Part shown: positions 51,164 through 60,873 of the stretch, in pieces
How positions within the stretch are numbered: the stretch's first letter is position 1
How the letters are laid out: each line of letters starts with the position of its first letter
Made by a program: the position numbers and the translations under genes
Assembly (NCBI GenBank): GCA_040878005.1
Contig: JBBDMW010000038.1
Span: forward strand, 1 to 64,000
From: JBBDMW01 sp040878005
GTDB lineage: Bacteria; Chloroflexota; Dehalococcoidia; Lucifugimonadales; Lucifugimonadaceae
Length of the DNA stretch: 64,000 nucleotides
Direction of reading: 5' to 3'
Notes under the pieces: model-generated
Seen by the model: the letters and a program-made list of their open reading frames with translations, nothing else
What the model was told of the DNA's origin: nothing
The model's database searches: none

Positions 51164-52252
51164 ATGAATATCAACAACGCAATAGCTTTGAAGGCGCGGC
51201 CATACCTGCTTGGTGCCATCGCAACAGGCGTGGCGGTCATTGGGACCGCGCTGGGCGGCGGCTGGGTCAGCGCAGACGAAGGTGGCACCTCTGGTACAGG
51301 TGGAACCGGCGGCACGGGCGGCACACTGGGCCCTCCCGCACATGAAGTACCGCCCGGTCAGCTTGTCAGGCGCGGCCTCGCAGGCAGCGTGGTAGGCAAG
51401 TCATCGTCCAGCTTCCAGGTTGGCACCCAGTTCGGAAACGTCACCATAGCCGTGAATGAATCGACCACCATCCGCAAGCCGCCGGAGGGCTCGGTGGGCT
51501 TTGATGTGCTACAGGTGGGCGACCGCGTGGGCCTCCTGCTGGACAGGTCCCCGGCAACAGCGCCGGTGGATGACCTGGACCCGTCTCTTGAGCCATCTTT
51601 CAGGGTGGTCACCGCTCTGCGGGTCATGATCGTTCCAGGCAAGCCGACAAGGAGCCACGTAAGCGCCGTGGTCACGGAGCGTGGCAACGGGCGATTCAAG
51701 TTCGTGAACTCTTCCGGTGAGGAAGAGGAGATTGAAGGTGACCTCGACGTCGAAGTAGGTGATGACGTCCTGATCATTGCCCGGCGCCGCGGTGAAGGCG
51801 GCCCGCCAGAGGCCACAGGCTTCGCCAGCCGGTCAGAGGTTGCCGAGCGGCTGGAGGCCCTTCGCGAGCGAATCAAGGGGCAGCGGGAAGACACCGCCGA
51901 GAAGCTGGATGAGATACGGGAGCGCGTCGAGGCCAACAGGCGGGAGCAGCTGGAGAAGATCCGTGAGAAGGCTCCCGAGAACGCCAGGGCGAAGGTCGAT
52001 GACGCGATAGACCGCGCAGACAACCGCAGCCGCGGCCGTGGACGCGTGGGCGTTGACGACTCCGACGGCGATGGCTTCGGCGATGCCACCGCCAGGGAGC
52101 GCGATGCCCCCGGCAACTCATCGGGACGGGGTGGCGGGCGAGACAGCGACTCCGATGACGACGGTCTTGGCGATGCTATTGATGTTGAACCTGGCACGCG
52201 AGGCCAGAGCCGCGGCAACTCAGGCAACGCACCCGGCCACGGCAGTAACTAA
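51164..52252 (+). CDS. Secreted protein with beta-barrel, coiled-coil and TSP3-like repeats
   Basis: 362 residues. A signal-anchor (LLGAIATGVAVIGTALGGGW) and Gly-Thr linker are followed by two DUF5666-like beta-barrel modules (about 60-205), a charged coiled coil (VAERLEALRERIKGQREDT onward, about 225-285) and a low-complexity tail. The tail has two Asp-rich, thrombospondin type 3-like calcium loops, DSDGDGFGDA and DSDDDGLGDA. The likely site is the cell surface. A terminator follows at 52291-52333. Confidence 0.7.
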   Translation: MNINNAIALKARPYLLGAIATGVAVIGTALGGGWVSADEGGTSGTGGTGGTGGTLGPPAHEVPPGQLVRRGLAGSVVGKSSSSFQVGTQFGNVTIAVNESTTIRKPPEGSVGFDVLQVGDRVGLLLDRSPATAPVDDLDPSLEPSFRVVTALRVMIVPGKPTRSHVSAVVTERGNGRFKFVNSSGEEEEIEGDLDVEVGDDVLIIARRRGEGGPPEATGFASRSEVAERLEALRERIKGQREDTAEKLDEIRERVEANRREQLEKIREKAPENARAKVDDAIDRADNRSRGRGRVGVDDSDGDGFGDATARERDAPGNSSGRGGGRDSDSDDDGLGDAIDVEPGTRGQSRGNSGNAPGHGSN

Positions 52253-52290
52253 CCCTTCCGGTTAAGCAGCCATACAACACAGTTAGAACC

Positions 52291-52333
52291 AGCAGCCCAT
52301 TCCGCGGTGGATGAGGCCGCGGCATGGGCTGCT
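52291..52333. terminator. Bidirectional terminator
   Basis: AGCAGCCCAT-t-CCGCGG pairs with CCGCGG-c-ATGGGCTGCT across a 9-base loop: 16 bp with one mismatch. It lies between convergent genes. Confidence 0.8.
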
Positions 52334-52337
52334 TCAG

Positions 52338-52403
52338 TGTTGTCTCGACCGTAGCGGAGAGACCTGGTGTGGGGCGGAGGCAACTGGCCGCCAACGGCGG
52401 CCA
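52338..52403 (-). repeat. Composite dispersed repeat, copy 3
   Basis: On the minus strand TGGCCGCC, 3 bases, GGCGGCCA, then 15 bases later CACCAGGTCTCTCCGCTAC and GGTCGAGACAACA. It matches copy 1 in order and spacing and copy 2 at about 29 of 32 bases. Confidence 0.75.
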
Positions 52404-52458
52404 TACTCGTCTGACCTGCCACGACCCGGCATCGTTCACCGCTCTGTGATACGTACTT

Positions 52459-52914
52459 CTAAGGCCGGTCTGCCCTGGCGGCAGCACGTATCTCCCTGGC
52501 ACGGCGGTCATCAGGCGGCGTCATCAAGATGCGCTTGACCATGTTGAACACTGTGCGCGCCAGCCGCCGCATAGCCCAGCCAAGGGCAAGGCCGCCAAGA
52601 ATGCGGACAGGACTGCGCCCCTTCTTCTTTCGCTTGCTGGAAGCCTTGCTGGCGATGAAGCCAAACGCTCCCACTGCTGCGCCCGTTCCCATCAGGATGC
52701 CAATCACCCTCTGAACCGACTGCCGGCGAACCTGCTGGATTGCCAGGCGTCCGCCAGGGAACAGCTCCACGGTGGCCGAGGTGCGCCGGGAGGCTCTATC
52801 TCTGACTATTTCGGCATCTTCCTCAAGGCGGACCTGGAGGCCGTCGAGCTTGCGTTCTATGGATTGCCGCTGCTCGGCGATTTGCCTCTCCACTTCATCT
52901 GTGCGCGACCCCAA
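52459..52914 (-). CDS. DUF3618-like membrane protein (YqjK position)
   Basis: 151 residues from TTG 52914, with GGGAG upstream. The start DEVERQIAEQRQSIERKLDGLQVRL is the DUF3618 helical pattern. A membrane segment (VIGILMGTGAAVGAFGFIA) and a second short hydrophobic part (VRILGGLALGWAMRRLA) follow; the rest is basic. It overlaps the holin-like gene by 58 bases. Likely a scaffold or ribosome-associated envelope protein, as proposed for YqjD relatives. Confidence 0.7.
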   Translation of the reverse strand: MGSRTDEVERQIAEQRQSIERKLDGLQVRLEEDAEIVRDRASRRTSATVELFPGGRLAIQQVRRQSVQRVIGILMGTGAAVGAFGFIASKASSKRKKKGRSPVRILGGLALGWAMRRLARTVFNMVKRILMTPPDDRRAREIRAAARADRP

Positions 52915-53330
52915 TTTATTGTCTCCCGCAATGACTTGATAGTGCGGACCGGTCCGACCTGCATACTCCGCGCGCCCATAAGGGCAATGAGTCCAAAGAG
53001 GACAGCCAATAACAGCAGCCCGCCCGTAACGATGAGCGCGGACGCCCACATCTCGAACTCCAGGAGTTCTGTAAGGGCGAACATCGCGCTGACTGCCAGG
53101 AAGGCGAGCATGAGGAACCCGAAGATAGCCGCCAGGAAGGCCGTGATGACCGTCCGCACGGCCTTCGCAACCTGTTCTGACAGCTCTGCCTTGGCTAGCT
53201 CAAGTTCCTTGTTGGCAAGGTCTCGGAGATCATTGGCGATTTCCGTGGCTACATTGCCGAGCGCGCGAGCTTCCTGTCCCGCGCGGTGAAGCTCGTCGCG
53301 CAGTGAGCCAGTCCTGTACTGCCGTGCCAT
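52857..53330 (-). CDS. Phage_holin_3_6 (YqjE-like) membrane protein
   Basis: 157 residues. An amphipathic N-terminus (LRDLANKELELAKAELSEQ) precedes two close membrane helices (AFLAAIFGFLMLAFLAVSAMFAL and WASALIVTGGLLLLAVLFGLIAL). The family is named holin but is chromosomal and widespread in the envelope of Actinobacteria and Chloroflexi; lysis is not implied. Its start is 1 base from the previous stop. Confidence 0.8.
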   Translation of the reverse strand: MARQYRTGSLRDELHRAGQEARALGNVATEIANDLRDLANKELELAKAELSEQVAKAVRTVITAFLAAIFGFLMLAFLAVSAMFALTELLEFEMWASALIVTGGLLLLAVLFGLIALMGARSMQVGPVRTIKSLRETINWGRAQMKWRGKSPSSGNP

Positions 53331-53331
53331 C

Positions 53332-53667
53332 CTATCTGCGCATCATGCGGCCGAGGAAGTACCCGATCGCCAATGCTGACACTGCAGACTGCATCGGGTG
53401 TGCCCGAACGTAGTCGTCGAGGCTCTCCCATGCGCCGCTTGCGCCGCTCATGCGCTCTGCTGCAGTCTCCCAGCCTTCTGACATGCGCTGGCGGGCTTCA
53501 TCCCACCTCTCGCTGGCCTGGGACGCGATGCGGTCCATGCGGCTTGATGCCTCCTGGCCCATGGACTGAGCGGACTCCCCTGCCTGCTGTGCTGTCTCAG
53601 AAGCCGTGCGGGACGCCTGTTCAGCGGACTCGTTCACCTGGTCGCTCGCCTGATTTCGACTTTCCAT
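53332..53667 (-). CDS. DUF883/YqjD-like anchored protein
   Basis: 111 residues: a long Ser/Ala/Gln-rich helical part (SAEQASRTASETAQQAGESAQ) ending in DDYVRAHPMQSAVSALAIGYF, the ElaB/YqjD-type C-terminal membrane anchor. GGAGGG lies 5 bases before ATG 53667. In E. coli YqjD binds ribosomes at the membrane in stationary phase. The YqjD-YqjE-YqjK gene order is the same here. Confidence 0.75.
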   Translation of the reverse strand: MESRNQASDQVNESAEQASRTASETAQQAGESAQSMGQEASSRMDRIASQASERWDEARQRMSEGWETAAERMSGASGAWESLDDYVRAHPMQSAVSALAIGYFLGRMMRR

Positions 53668-54164
53668 ATTGCCCTCCACTCCAAATGAAAGAGTGCCCAA
53701 TTTAGCCCGCGTATACCGTCACAGAGTGACGGTTACGTTTATATGAAGGCGCGCCCTTAAGGCTCACGCTGCTCTGAATGCTAGGGACAGTGTAAACCGT
53801 AAATGCCCCCCGCGTGGATGATTGGCGGCGCCCCGAGGTGTGATGCCGCCGTTGCGCCCGGCCAGGCGCTGCCTTTGCTGCAGGCGCGGTGCAGCGGGTG
53901 AGGCCGATGGCCGTTGATGCCCATCACCCGCTCACCCGCCGCAGGCCAGTGCTATCTATATTGGTCCCTGGATCCACCCGGTCCGCTTCAACCGCCACGC
54001 ACCCCCAACACCTTTATTCGGATCAGATTTCACCGGGGACCGTGGTTCAGCGTAGGGGGTGTGGCGCGGCGGTTGCATCCCCCAAGTGGCTGAACATCCA
54101 TTGCACATTTGTGACAGCGCAATCACCCGCGGCACGTGCTCATCATGACCTGTGTGAACAAGTG
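53668..54164. promoter_or_regulatory. Control region with two inverted repeats
   Basis: ACCGTCAC, 3 bases, GTGACGGT (53715-53733) lies about 50 bases upstream of the YqjD-like start and could be an operator. AGCGGGTGA/TCACCCGCT (53893-53901 with 53934-53942) may end the dehydratase transcript. No protein family recognised here. Confidence 0.5.
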
Positions 54165-55373
54165 TTACGAGCTTGCCCACCGGCCGCCTGCGCTGTCCCT
54201 TGGCCGCCAGTGGTACGGGACGGCACGTGGGTCATCTGGCTCCACCAGGTACCGTTCGACTTCCTCGTGGACAAGCTCTATGCCCAGTCCCGGCCGGTCA
54301 GTGGGAAAGATCGCACCTTCACGCACGTCAAACATGGGCGTGATGATCTTCTCGAACGTCTCGAACCACGTGTGAAGACATTCCTGGCGGTACAGGTTTG
54401 GAGTGGTCATGCAGACCTGGAAGCCGGCGGCAATGGACACAGGTCCCAGCGCATCATGCGGGCTTACGCGGATGTAGTGCGGCTCCGCCATGGCGGCGAT
54501 GCGCCGCAGCTCACTGATGCCGCCGCACCACGCGACGTCCGGCATGATGTAGTCCACCAGGCGCTCCTGGAGGATGGTGATGTAGTCCCAGCGGGTAAAA
54601 TGGCGCTCACCGATGCAGAGCGGGATGCTGGTGTTTTCGCGTACATGCCGGAGCGCCCCGTGGTTCTCAACATGCGTGGGCTCCTCGAACCAGACGAGGT
54701 CCACGTGCTCGAGCGCCCGGGCTGCGGATATGGCGCTGGCAACATCAAATCGGGCGTGAGCGTCCACTAGGAGCTCATAGTCGGGCCCAACCGTCTCCCG
54801 CAGGGCATCCATCCAGTCCACTGCTTCAGCGATCGCCCTGGGAGTCAGCCGTTCCACCAGGGTTGCGCCCTTGAAGGCCGGGTTCGGGTCATGCTGGCGC
54901 TTGAAGGGGTCAGTCTTGATGGCCTGGTGACCGGCGGCAACGGTCTTCTTCGCCGCCTCAGTCATCTGCTCAATGCTGACGTTGTATGACTGGTCCTGGA
55001 CGTGGGTGTAGAGCGGCACGCGGTCCCTCACTGGCCCGCCAAGGAGTTGATATATGGGCACGCCGAGCACCTTGCCCTTTATGTCCCAGAGCGCAATGTC
55101 TATGGCGCTGATGAGGTGGGAGACATAACCGCGGCCATTGAGGTCGCTGTAGGCGTGGAATATGCGCTGCCATACCTCCTCGATGTTGGCCGGGTCGAGG
55201 CCGATGACCAGCGGCTTGACTGCCTCTATTCCGCGCACAAGGTGCGGGTTGGAGAGGTAGTCGGTGCATTCGCCGATGCCGGTGACGCCTTCGTCTGTCT
55301 CCACTTCGACGAATAGCCAGGCGAGGCCTTCGATGGGCATGGTGAGGTAGGTCTTGACGTCTGTGATTTTCAT
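54165..55373 (-). CDS. Enolase-superfamily dehydratase, galactonate dehydratase-like
   Basis: 402 residues. Cap domain 1-125, then barrel. Catalytic and metal residues: Lys in QAIKTDPF, Asp and His in LLVDAHARF, Glu in VWFEEPTH, Glu in CIGERHFTRWDY and His in RVSPHDALGPV. The SPH-LGPV and GERHFTRW forms resemble D-galactonate dehydratase (DgoD) relatives. ATG 55373 (MKITDVKTYL) is the family start; upstream codons are not conserved. It stands alone, without an aldolase or kinase next to it. Confidence 0.88.
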   Translation of the reverse strand: MKITDVKTYLTMPIEGLAWLFVEVETDEGVTGIGECTDYLSNPHLVRGIEAVKPLVIGLDPANIEEVWQRIFHAYSDLNGRGYVSHLISAIDIALWDIKGKVLGVPIYQLLGGPVRDRVPLYTHVQDQSYNVSIEQMTEAAKKTVAAGHQAIKTDPFKRQHDPNPAFKGATLVERLTPRAIAEAVDWMDALRETVGPDYELLVDAHARFDVASAISAARALEHVDLVWFEEPTHVENHGALRHVRENTSIPLCIGERHFTRWDYITILQERLVDYIMPDVAWCGGISELRRIAAMAEPHYIRVSPHDALGPVSIAAGFQVCMTTPNLYRQECLHTWFETFEKIITPMFDVREGAIFPTDRPGLGIELVHEEVERYLVEPDDPRAVPYHWRPRDSAGGRWASS

Positions 55374-55619
55374 TGGTTGCTGCTTGATGCGGGAGGCTCG
55401 TGGTGGTTTACACAAATGGATGAGCGGCATGTTACCGCAGGTGCGGTGTGCGCCGCGGCGTCGCGGAGGTGGCGGGTTTCCGGCGGCCGTGCCCCCATGA
55501 ATCACACGTGTTTACAACCTTGAATTGGCAGTGGTGTGGCTACCATCCTGAATGGAAGCTGCTCCTATTTCCCCTGCTGACCCGGAGGGCTGATCTGCTC
55601 CGGCAATCGATACACCTGT

Positions 55620-58199
55620 GTGAGCCCAATGTTTGAAACGGCGGCATTGTCCTACATAGTGGCCGGGGTAATCTCGGCCACGCTTGTGACGTACGGCCTG
55701 ATCAAGCTGGTAATGGTGTTCAGGGAGGCGGCGGAGGAAGACGCAGCCCCGGAAGCGGTGGAAGCCTTGCCCCTGGTCAAGGCGGCCGACGCCGCCCCGG
55801 TTGAGCACGCAGACGGCACGTCCGATGACGATGACGCGCCTGCAATGCTTGATGACACAGATGACGGCGATGTCTCGGCAGGGCCTGAGCATGATGAACA
55901 GCCGGCGCCGGCTCCTTCAATCAGCCCGGTTGGCTCCGACCCCGGGCCTGAGCAGTGGCGCCACGAATTCACGGCCGGCGAACTGTATGAGTCCGGGGCG
56001 CCGTCCAGGGAGCCGACGCTGGCCGAAAAGAAGCGCAAACAGGTTTGGGCCGCGTGGGGCCAGGCGTGGGTGACAGTTGGCCGGGGGTGGCGGGGACAAC
56101 TCGTGATGTTCAGGTCATACCAGGCCGCCGCCGCGCATGGGGAATGGATCATGGCGGAAGTCCTGGAGGAGCGCCGGACACGAGCTTTGAAGGCAGTGGA
56201 GGAGCACCAGGCCTGGATTGCGTGGGCAGCGGAGCAGAGGGTTGAGGCAGAGGCGATGGCCGCCAGAGAGGCGGAGGCCGCTGCTGCTGCCATGGAATTG
56301 CCGGCGAGCTATGTTCCACTGGCGCTGGAGATGGCGCCTGAGCCCGCCGTGGCGTGGCTGGACGGGCTGACCGAGCTTGCCAGGTCTGACAGTGCCACAG
56401 CCGAACAACCTGAGCCCACTTCTGAAGACGCTGGGTCAACTGATCAGCCTGAAGTCGATGAAGGTGTGCATGGTGACGCTGTAGAAATCCATTCTGCGGA
56501 CGCCGCGCCACAGATGCCGTCAGTGCATATCGAATCGCTGCACGTTGAAGTGCCTCATGTGGAATCTGAGTATGAATTGCCGGAACAGCCCCCTCTCCTC
56601 GAAGACGACCTTCTGGCAGAGCCGGTAGCCGCTGAGGCGATGCTGACTGAGACGACCGAGGATGATGAGACGCCCACACTGGCGTGGCTCGATGGTCCGG
56701 CAACTACTAACGAGGCAGAAGAACTTGTTGAGGAGGCAGGTTCGCCTGGTGAAGTCGTGGCTGACGGCGTGCCAGGAGACAGTGAGCAGACCGAGGCAGC
56801 AGCGGCATCGGGAAGCATTGTCGACGAACCTGTTGAGCCGCAGGAGCAGCCAGTAACCTTTGAACCGGTACTGGTTGACACATCGATTTTCGATGTCGAC
56901 GCCGATGCACCACCGGATCAAGCCTCGGAAGAAGACGATTCAGCCTCACTGGAGCCGGTCGCTGCCGAAATGCTTACAGTTGATGTTGCCGGTTTGGAAG
57001 ACGTCAAGGTGAGTTACGAGGCAGACACGGCTGAGAATGGCCAGGATGACGAAGCAGTTATCTCGTGGATTGTGCCAGTAACCGAACAGGAAGCCTCCGG
57101 CTTGCCGGGGCAGTGGGATGACTTCGAGGAACAGGTCTCCGAGCCGGAAGCTGAGACACACACGCCTGCCACGGATCTCCAGTTGGCGCATGAGATGGCA
57201 GAGCCGGACGATGAAGCGCTGGCGCCCGGCCCATTTGCAGAGAGTTCCACCGATGGTTGGGATGACATGACTTCGGCGCCGGACGATGTATTCGTCAGGA
57301 TGCCAGAGTCGGCCAACGAGGTGGCGAACAGCGGTAAGGAGGACGCAACACCGGACGACGTGCCGGACCTGGAAGTAGAGGACTCCGCTGCTGTCAGTGC
57401 CACGCCTGTAAAAATGCCTGTGGCGGAACTGGATCAGGGCAACTCTGCCGATCAATCATCAACTGCCGCGCCGGAAGACACCGCTGAATCCACCGCCACA
57501 GCGCAAGCCGAAGTGGATACGCCGGAAGATGCAGAGCGGGACGCTGACGAGAGGGAATCAACGCCACTCTCCGGAGCAAGGAAATCTCCAGTGGGCCGTG
57601 CTGAAAGGCCAGCGGAGACGGGACAGTTCGTGCCTGAAACCTACACGCAGCTGGACGAGTACATAGACGCCGGTGAGCTTTCGCTGGCCACTGCCGACCT
57701 GCTGCCGAATCTGCCGGGCATATCGGTTTCTTACGAGTATGACCCGGAGGAAGCGTCGGGAATCAAGCGTAGAAGGCAGTCTGATCTCCAGCGCCTGCTC
57801 CGTCTTGTGGATGATGTGCCCGGACCCAAAGTTAACGCGGCCGTGGCGTACATTGAGGCCGCCGCTGCCATGCGGGCCCTGCTGAATCTATCGCTGGACC
57901 GCCTCAAGGCTGGAAGCCTTCACGCCGCCGCCTCAAGCGCGGCAAAGGCCATCGCATGGACAAGGCTGCTGGACCGGGTCTGCTCTCAACAGGGCCTTGA
58001 TGACCGGCGGCCCGACCAGGTGCGGGTCTGGTTCTTGCTGGCAGAGATATACGCAGCCCTGGATGATGTCCCCGTTGCAGCATACGCGCTCAATCATGCT
58101 GAGCACTACAGCCTGGAGAGCGGTAACGACGCATGGATAGAGCGCATTTCCGATGTCCGGTCGCGGTTACAGAGGAGGCGGTTCAAAACCGCGGCGTGA
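55620..58199 (+). CDS. Large acidic membrane-anchored protein with a C-terminal helical domain
   Basis: 859 residues from GTG 55620 (ATG 55629 is possible). One membrane helix (ALSYIVAGVISATLVTYGLIKLVMVF, about 9-33 in two parts) is followed by a helical, tryptophan-bearing part (WAAWGQAWVTVGRGWRGQL, about 140-230). A very Asp/Glu-rich disordered stretch follows (about 250-670) with AWLDG occurring twice. The last 170 residues (LDEYIDAGELSLATADLLP onward) look like stacked helices of a TPR-like domain. The signal is uncleaved. Codon use is like the neighbours. I do not recognise a family. It could be an anchor or scaffold. Confidence 0.8.
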   Translation: MSPMFETAALSYIVAGVISATLVTYGLIKLVMVFREAAEEDAAPEAVEALPLVKAADAAPVEHADGTSDDDDAPAMLDDTDDGDVSAGPEHDEQPAPAPSISPVGSDPGPEQWRHEFTAGELYESGAPSREPTLAEKKRKQVWAAWGQAWVTVGRGWRGQLVMFRSYQAAAAHGEWIMAEVLEERRTRALKAVEEHQAWIAWAAEQRVEAEAMAAREAEAAAAAMELPASYVPLALEMAPEPAVAWLDGLTELARSDSATAEQPEPTSEDAGSTDQPEVDEGVHGDAVEIHSADAAPQMPSVHIESLHVEVPHVESEYELPEQPPLLEDDLLAEPVAAEAMLTETTEDDETPTLAWLDGPATTNEAEELVEEAGSPGEVVADGVPGDSEQTEAAAASGSIVDEPVEPQEQPVTFEPVLVDTSIFDVDADAPPDQASEEDDSASLEPVAAEMLTVDVAGLEDVKVSYEADTAENGQDDEAVISWIVPVTEQEASGLPGQWDDFEEQVSEPEAETHTPATDLQLAHEMAEPDDEALAPGPFAESSTDGWDDMTSAPDDVFVRMPESANEVANSGKEDATPDDVPDLEVEDSAAVSATPVKMPVAELDQGNSADQSSTAAPEDTAESTATAQAEVDTPEDAERDADERESTPLSGARKSPVGRAERPAETGQFVPETYTQLDEYIDAGELSLATADLLPNLPGISVSYEYDPEEASGIKRRRQSDLQRLLRLVDDVPGPKVNAAVAYIEAAAAMRALLNLSLDRLKAGSLHAAASSAAKAIAWTRLLDRVCSQQGLDDRRPDQVRVWFLLAEIYAALDDVPVAAYALNHAEHYSLESGNDAWIERISDVRSRLQRRRFKTAA

Positions 58200-58250
58200 T
58201 CCCCGCCTGCGTCATTCGGGCTAATCTTCACCGGCCATGCCCTGGGACAA

Positions 58251-60446
58251 CTATCCCACCGCCACAGCGGTGCGCGCCCGGATTAACGCGCGCAGCAGCC
58301 TCCGCATGGATGCGGGTGAGCTGACGGCGGTGGTAGCGCGGCTTCCGCCGCCTCCAACCCGCACGGAGAACGCCTCTGGCTCAAGGCGGGAGAAGAGGTC
58401 CTCGTCTGTGCGGTCGTCTCCGGTGGCGAGGACAAAATCGAACGGGCCGTACTGGCGTTTCACGAAATCGTAGGCGCGTCCCTTATCCAACCCCTGCTGC
58501 CGGATCTCAACTATGCGCGCCCCGGTAAGGATTTCCACCGGTGCGGAGGAGAGCATGTTCTCCAACAGTGAAGCCAGTTCCAGCGCCTGCCACTCTCCAA
58601 GGTCCACCTCCGCCTCGCGGTAGTGCCATACCAACGATGACGATTTTTCCTCGATCCGCGCGCCCGGCGTCCTGTCCACGTATTCCTGCAGCACAGGCCG
58701 TGCCTTCTCCTTCCAGGAGACATCCGGCGGCGAGCCGAGGTGCGCCCACTCGTCAGCCCCGCGGTAGCGGATCCATGAACCATGTTCAGCGATCAGCGAT
58801 ATGGGCATGTCACTGAACCACTCCCCAAGGGTGTTCCGGTCCCTGCCGCTGTTGATGAACAGGTGAACATCCGGCAATGCTGAAAGTTCAGTGAGGATCT
58901 CCATGATCTCCCGCGTCGGTACTGCGTCTTCATACCGGTCGGTGAACTCTCTCAGCGAGCCATCGTAGTCAAGCATGATGAGCGGCGATTCGGCATGGGC
59001 GAATGGAGAGGAGATGGTTGCGGCGAGCACCTCAGACTCCAAAAGGGGCGGCGCAGTATAGATAGGCTCGCCTGGTTGGAGCAGCGACCTCATGAACCTG
59101 TCCACCCAGCGATGCACATCGTTCGCCACCACCCGCCTGTACATGGCCATCATGCGCTGGTTGCGCTCGCCGAAGTCCATCTCAAGTGCACGTTCCAGCT
59201 TCTGTGCAGTGCCAATGACGTCCCACGGGTTTACACGCAGGCCCTCTCCCAGTTCCGTGGCCGCGCCTGCGAACTCACTGAGCACCAAGACGCCGCCGCC
59301 GTCATCGCGGCAGGCCACGTACTCTTTGGCGACCAGGTTAAGGCCGTCACGCACTGGCGTAACAAACAGCACATCCGCCATGCGATAGAGCGCGCCAAGC
59401 TCTTCCGGAGGAATTGACCGGTACACATAATGGATTGGCACGCGCCCGGGGCGGCCGTACAGTCCGTTTATCTCGCCTACCAGCCGCTCCACTTCATCTT
59501 TCTGTTGGCGGTAGCTCTCGATGTTTTCACGCGACGGAACCGCGACCTGCACCAGCACAACGCCCTCCCGCCAGCGCCTGGACGATGCAAGAAGGCGGCG
59601 ATACGCTTCCAACTTGAACGTAATGCCCTTTGTGTAGTCGAGCCGGTCAACGCCGAGTATGACCTGCCGGTCTCCCATGCCGCGCTTGAGCCTGGCAAGA
59701 CGCCGCTCGGCAGACTCTGAAAATGCCCTGTCCCTGAGAGATTTGACATCTATCCCAAGCGGGTGAGATTCGACCCGCACCGTGCGGCCGTTTACGCGCA
59801 CAGATCCCTGCCGGCTCTCCAGGCCAAGTATTCGCCGGATGCTGCGCAGCATGTGGTCCGCGTACTCGTAAGTGTGGACGCCAATGAGGTCCGCTCCCAG
59901 CAGCCCTCTCAGGATCTGCTCACGCTCGGGCAGAACGCGCAGAATCTCCGAGGAAGGGAACGGTATGTGGAGAAAGAACCCTATGCGGGCGCCGGGAACC
60001 CTTTCGCGGATCATCTCCGGGAGGAGCATGAGCTGGTAGTCATGCACCCATATGGTGTCATCAGGCCTGGAGTGTTCGGCTACGGCGTCGGCGAAGCGTT
60101 CATTGACGCGGCGGTACGCTTCGAACTCAGAGGCATCAAACCTGGAGCGCTCTATCAGGTAGTGAAACAGTGGCCAAATAGCATTGTTCGAGTAGCCCTG
60201 GTAGAACCCGCGGTACTCGGAAGCAGGTACGGAAACCGGGACGAGCCGCCGCTCTTCAAGGATCTTGCAAGTACGGGCATTAGGCTGTTCGCCGGGGTGC
60301 CCAAGCCAGAGGCCATCGCCCTTGCTGTGAAGAGGGTCGAGTCCCGCGACCAGCCCCCCAGAACTGCTCGAAAGCTCCTGTTCGCCGCGCCGCTCACGCT
60401 TCACTGTAACCGGCAAACGGTTGGAAATGAGGATGAGCCTACTCAT
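58251..60446 (-). CDS. otsAB: Trehalose-6-phosphate synthase/phosphatase fusion
   Basis: 731 residues. OtsA half (about 1-465): LILISNRLPVTV, WVHDYQLMLLPEMI, FFLHIPFPSSEI, LGADLIGVHTYEY and DRLDYTKGI, GT20 hallmarks. OtsB half (about 490-731): HAD motif I MLDYDGSLREF, INSGRDRNTL and GDDRTDEDLF. Together they make trehalose from UDP-glucose and glucose 6-phosphate. ATG 60446 follows GGAGGG; the upstream GTG lacks a site. Such fusions are seen in Chloroflexi and eukaryotes. Osmotic or desiccation stress role is expected. Confidence 0.95.
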   Translation of the reverse strand: MSRLILISNRLPVTVKRERRGEQELSSSSGGLVAGLDPLHSKGDGLWLGHPGEQPNARTCKILEERRLVPVSVPASEYRGFYQGYSNNAIWPLFHYLIERSRFDASEFEAYRRVNERFADAVAEHSRPDDTIWVHDYQLMLLPEMIRERVPGARIGFFLHIPFPSSEILRVLPEREQILRGLLGADLIGVHTYEYADHMLRSIRRILGLESRQGSVRVNGRTVRVESHPLGIDVKSLRDRAFSESAERRLARLKRGMGDRQVILGVDRLDYTKGITFKLEAYRRLLASSRRWREGVVLVQVAVPSRENIESYRQQKDEVERLVGEINGLYGRPGRVPIHYVYRSIPPEELGALYRMADVLFVTPVRDGLNLVAKEYVACRDDGGGVLVLSEFAGAATELGEGLRVNPWDVIGTAQKLERALEMDFGERNQRMMAMYRRVVANDVHRWVDRFMRSLLQPGEPIYTAPPLLESEVLAATISSPFAHAESPLIMLDYDGSLREFTDRYEDAVPTREIMEILTELSALPDVHLFINSGRDRNTLGEWFSDMPISLIAEHGSWIRYRGADEWAHLGSPPDVSWKEKARPVLQEYVDRTPGARIEEKSSSLVWHYREAEVDLGEWQALELASLLENMLSSAPVEILTGARIVEIRQQGLDKGRAYDFVKRQYGPFDFVLATGDDRTDEDLFSRLEPEAFSVRVGGGGSRATTAVSSPASMRRLLRALIRARTAVAVG

Positions 60447-60873
60447 AACGCCCTCCACCGGCCGATAGAGCGACGGCCATGATTTTTATACAGGCGGGGC
60501 TGATACTGCGCTGCCATGGCACGCTTCTCTTCTAAATCGGAGCCTAACACATCCAGGCCGCGTTGAAGGCTGCACGTGAGACAGCATAGCCACTGCACAG
60601 AATGATATGCGCGACTGGCTGTCCGGGGCGCACCCGCGCACAGCATCGTGCAAGAGTCCAGAACTCTTGTAATCTAAGGTGCCGGGCTGTTCGCAGGCAA
60701 TACGGCACCCCACGGCGCATTCCCACGGTTGGTGGAGGAGCGGGCGTAAAGCGCCTACCATGTGCCGGTTGCGTATTCCCGCGAGAATCGCCTCATCTGG
60801 GCATTCAGCCATATAAGCCGCGGCGCTTCATGAGATTCCAGTACCAGGCCGCCACATTCAACGGAGCATTCAA
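60447..60873. promoter_or_regulatory. Divergent promoter region
   Basis: About 430 bases between otsAB and the YjhG-like gene. A CAAGAGT/ACTCTTG inverted repeat (60651-60669) may be an operator. No gene seen. Confidence 0.4.

Noticed and set aside
52857..53330. Prophage lysis gene
   Set aside because: The holin label is a family name; no phage gene is nearby and the gene sits in a YqjDEK-like envelope operon.
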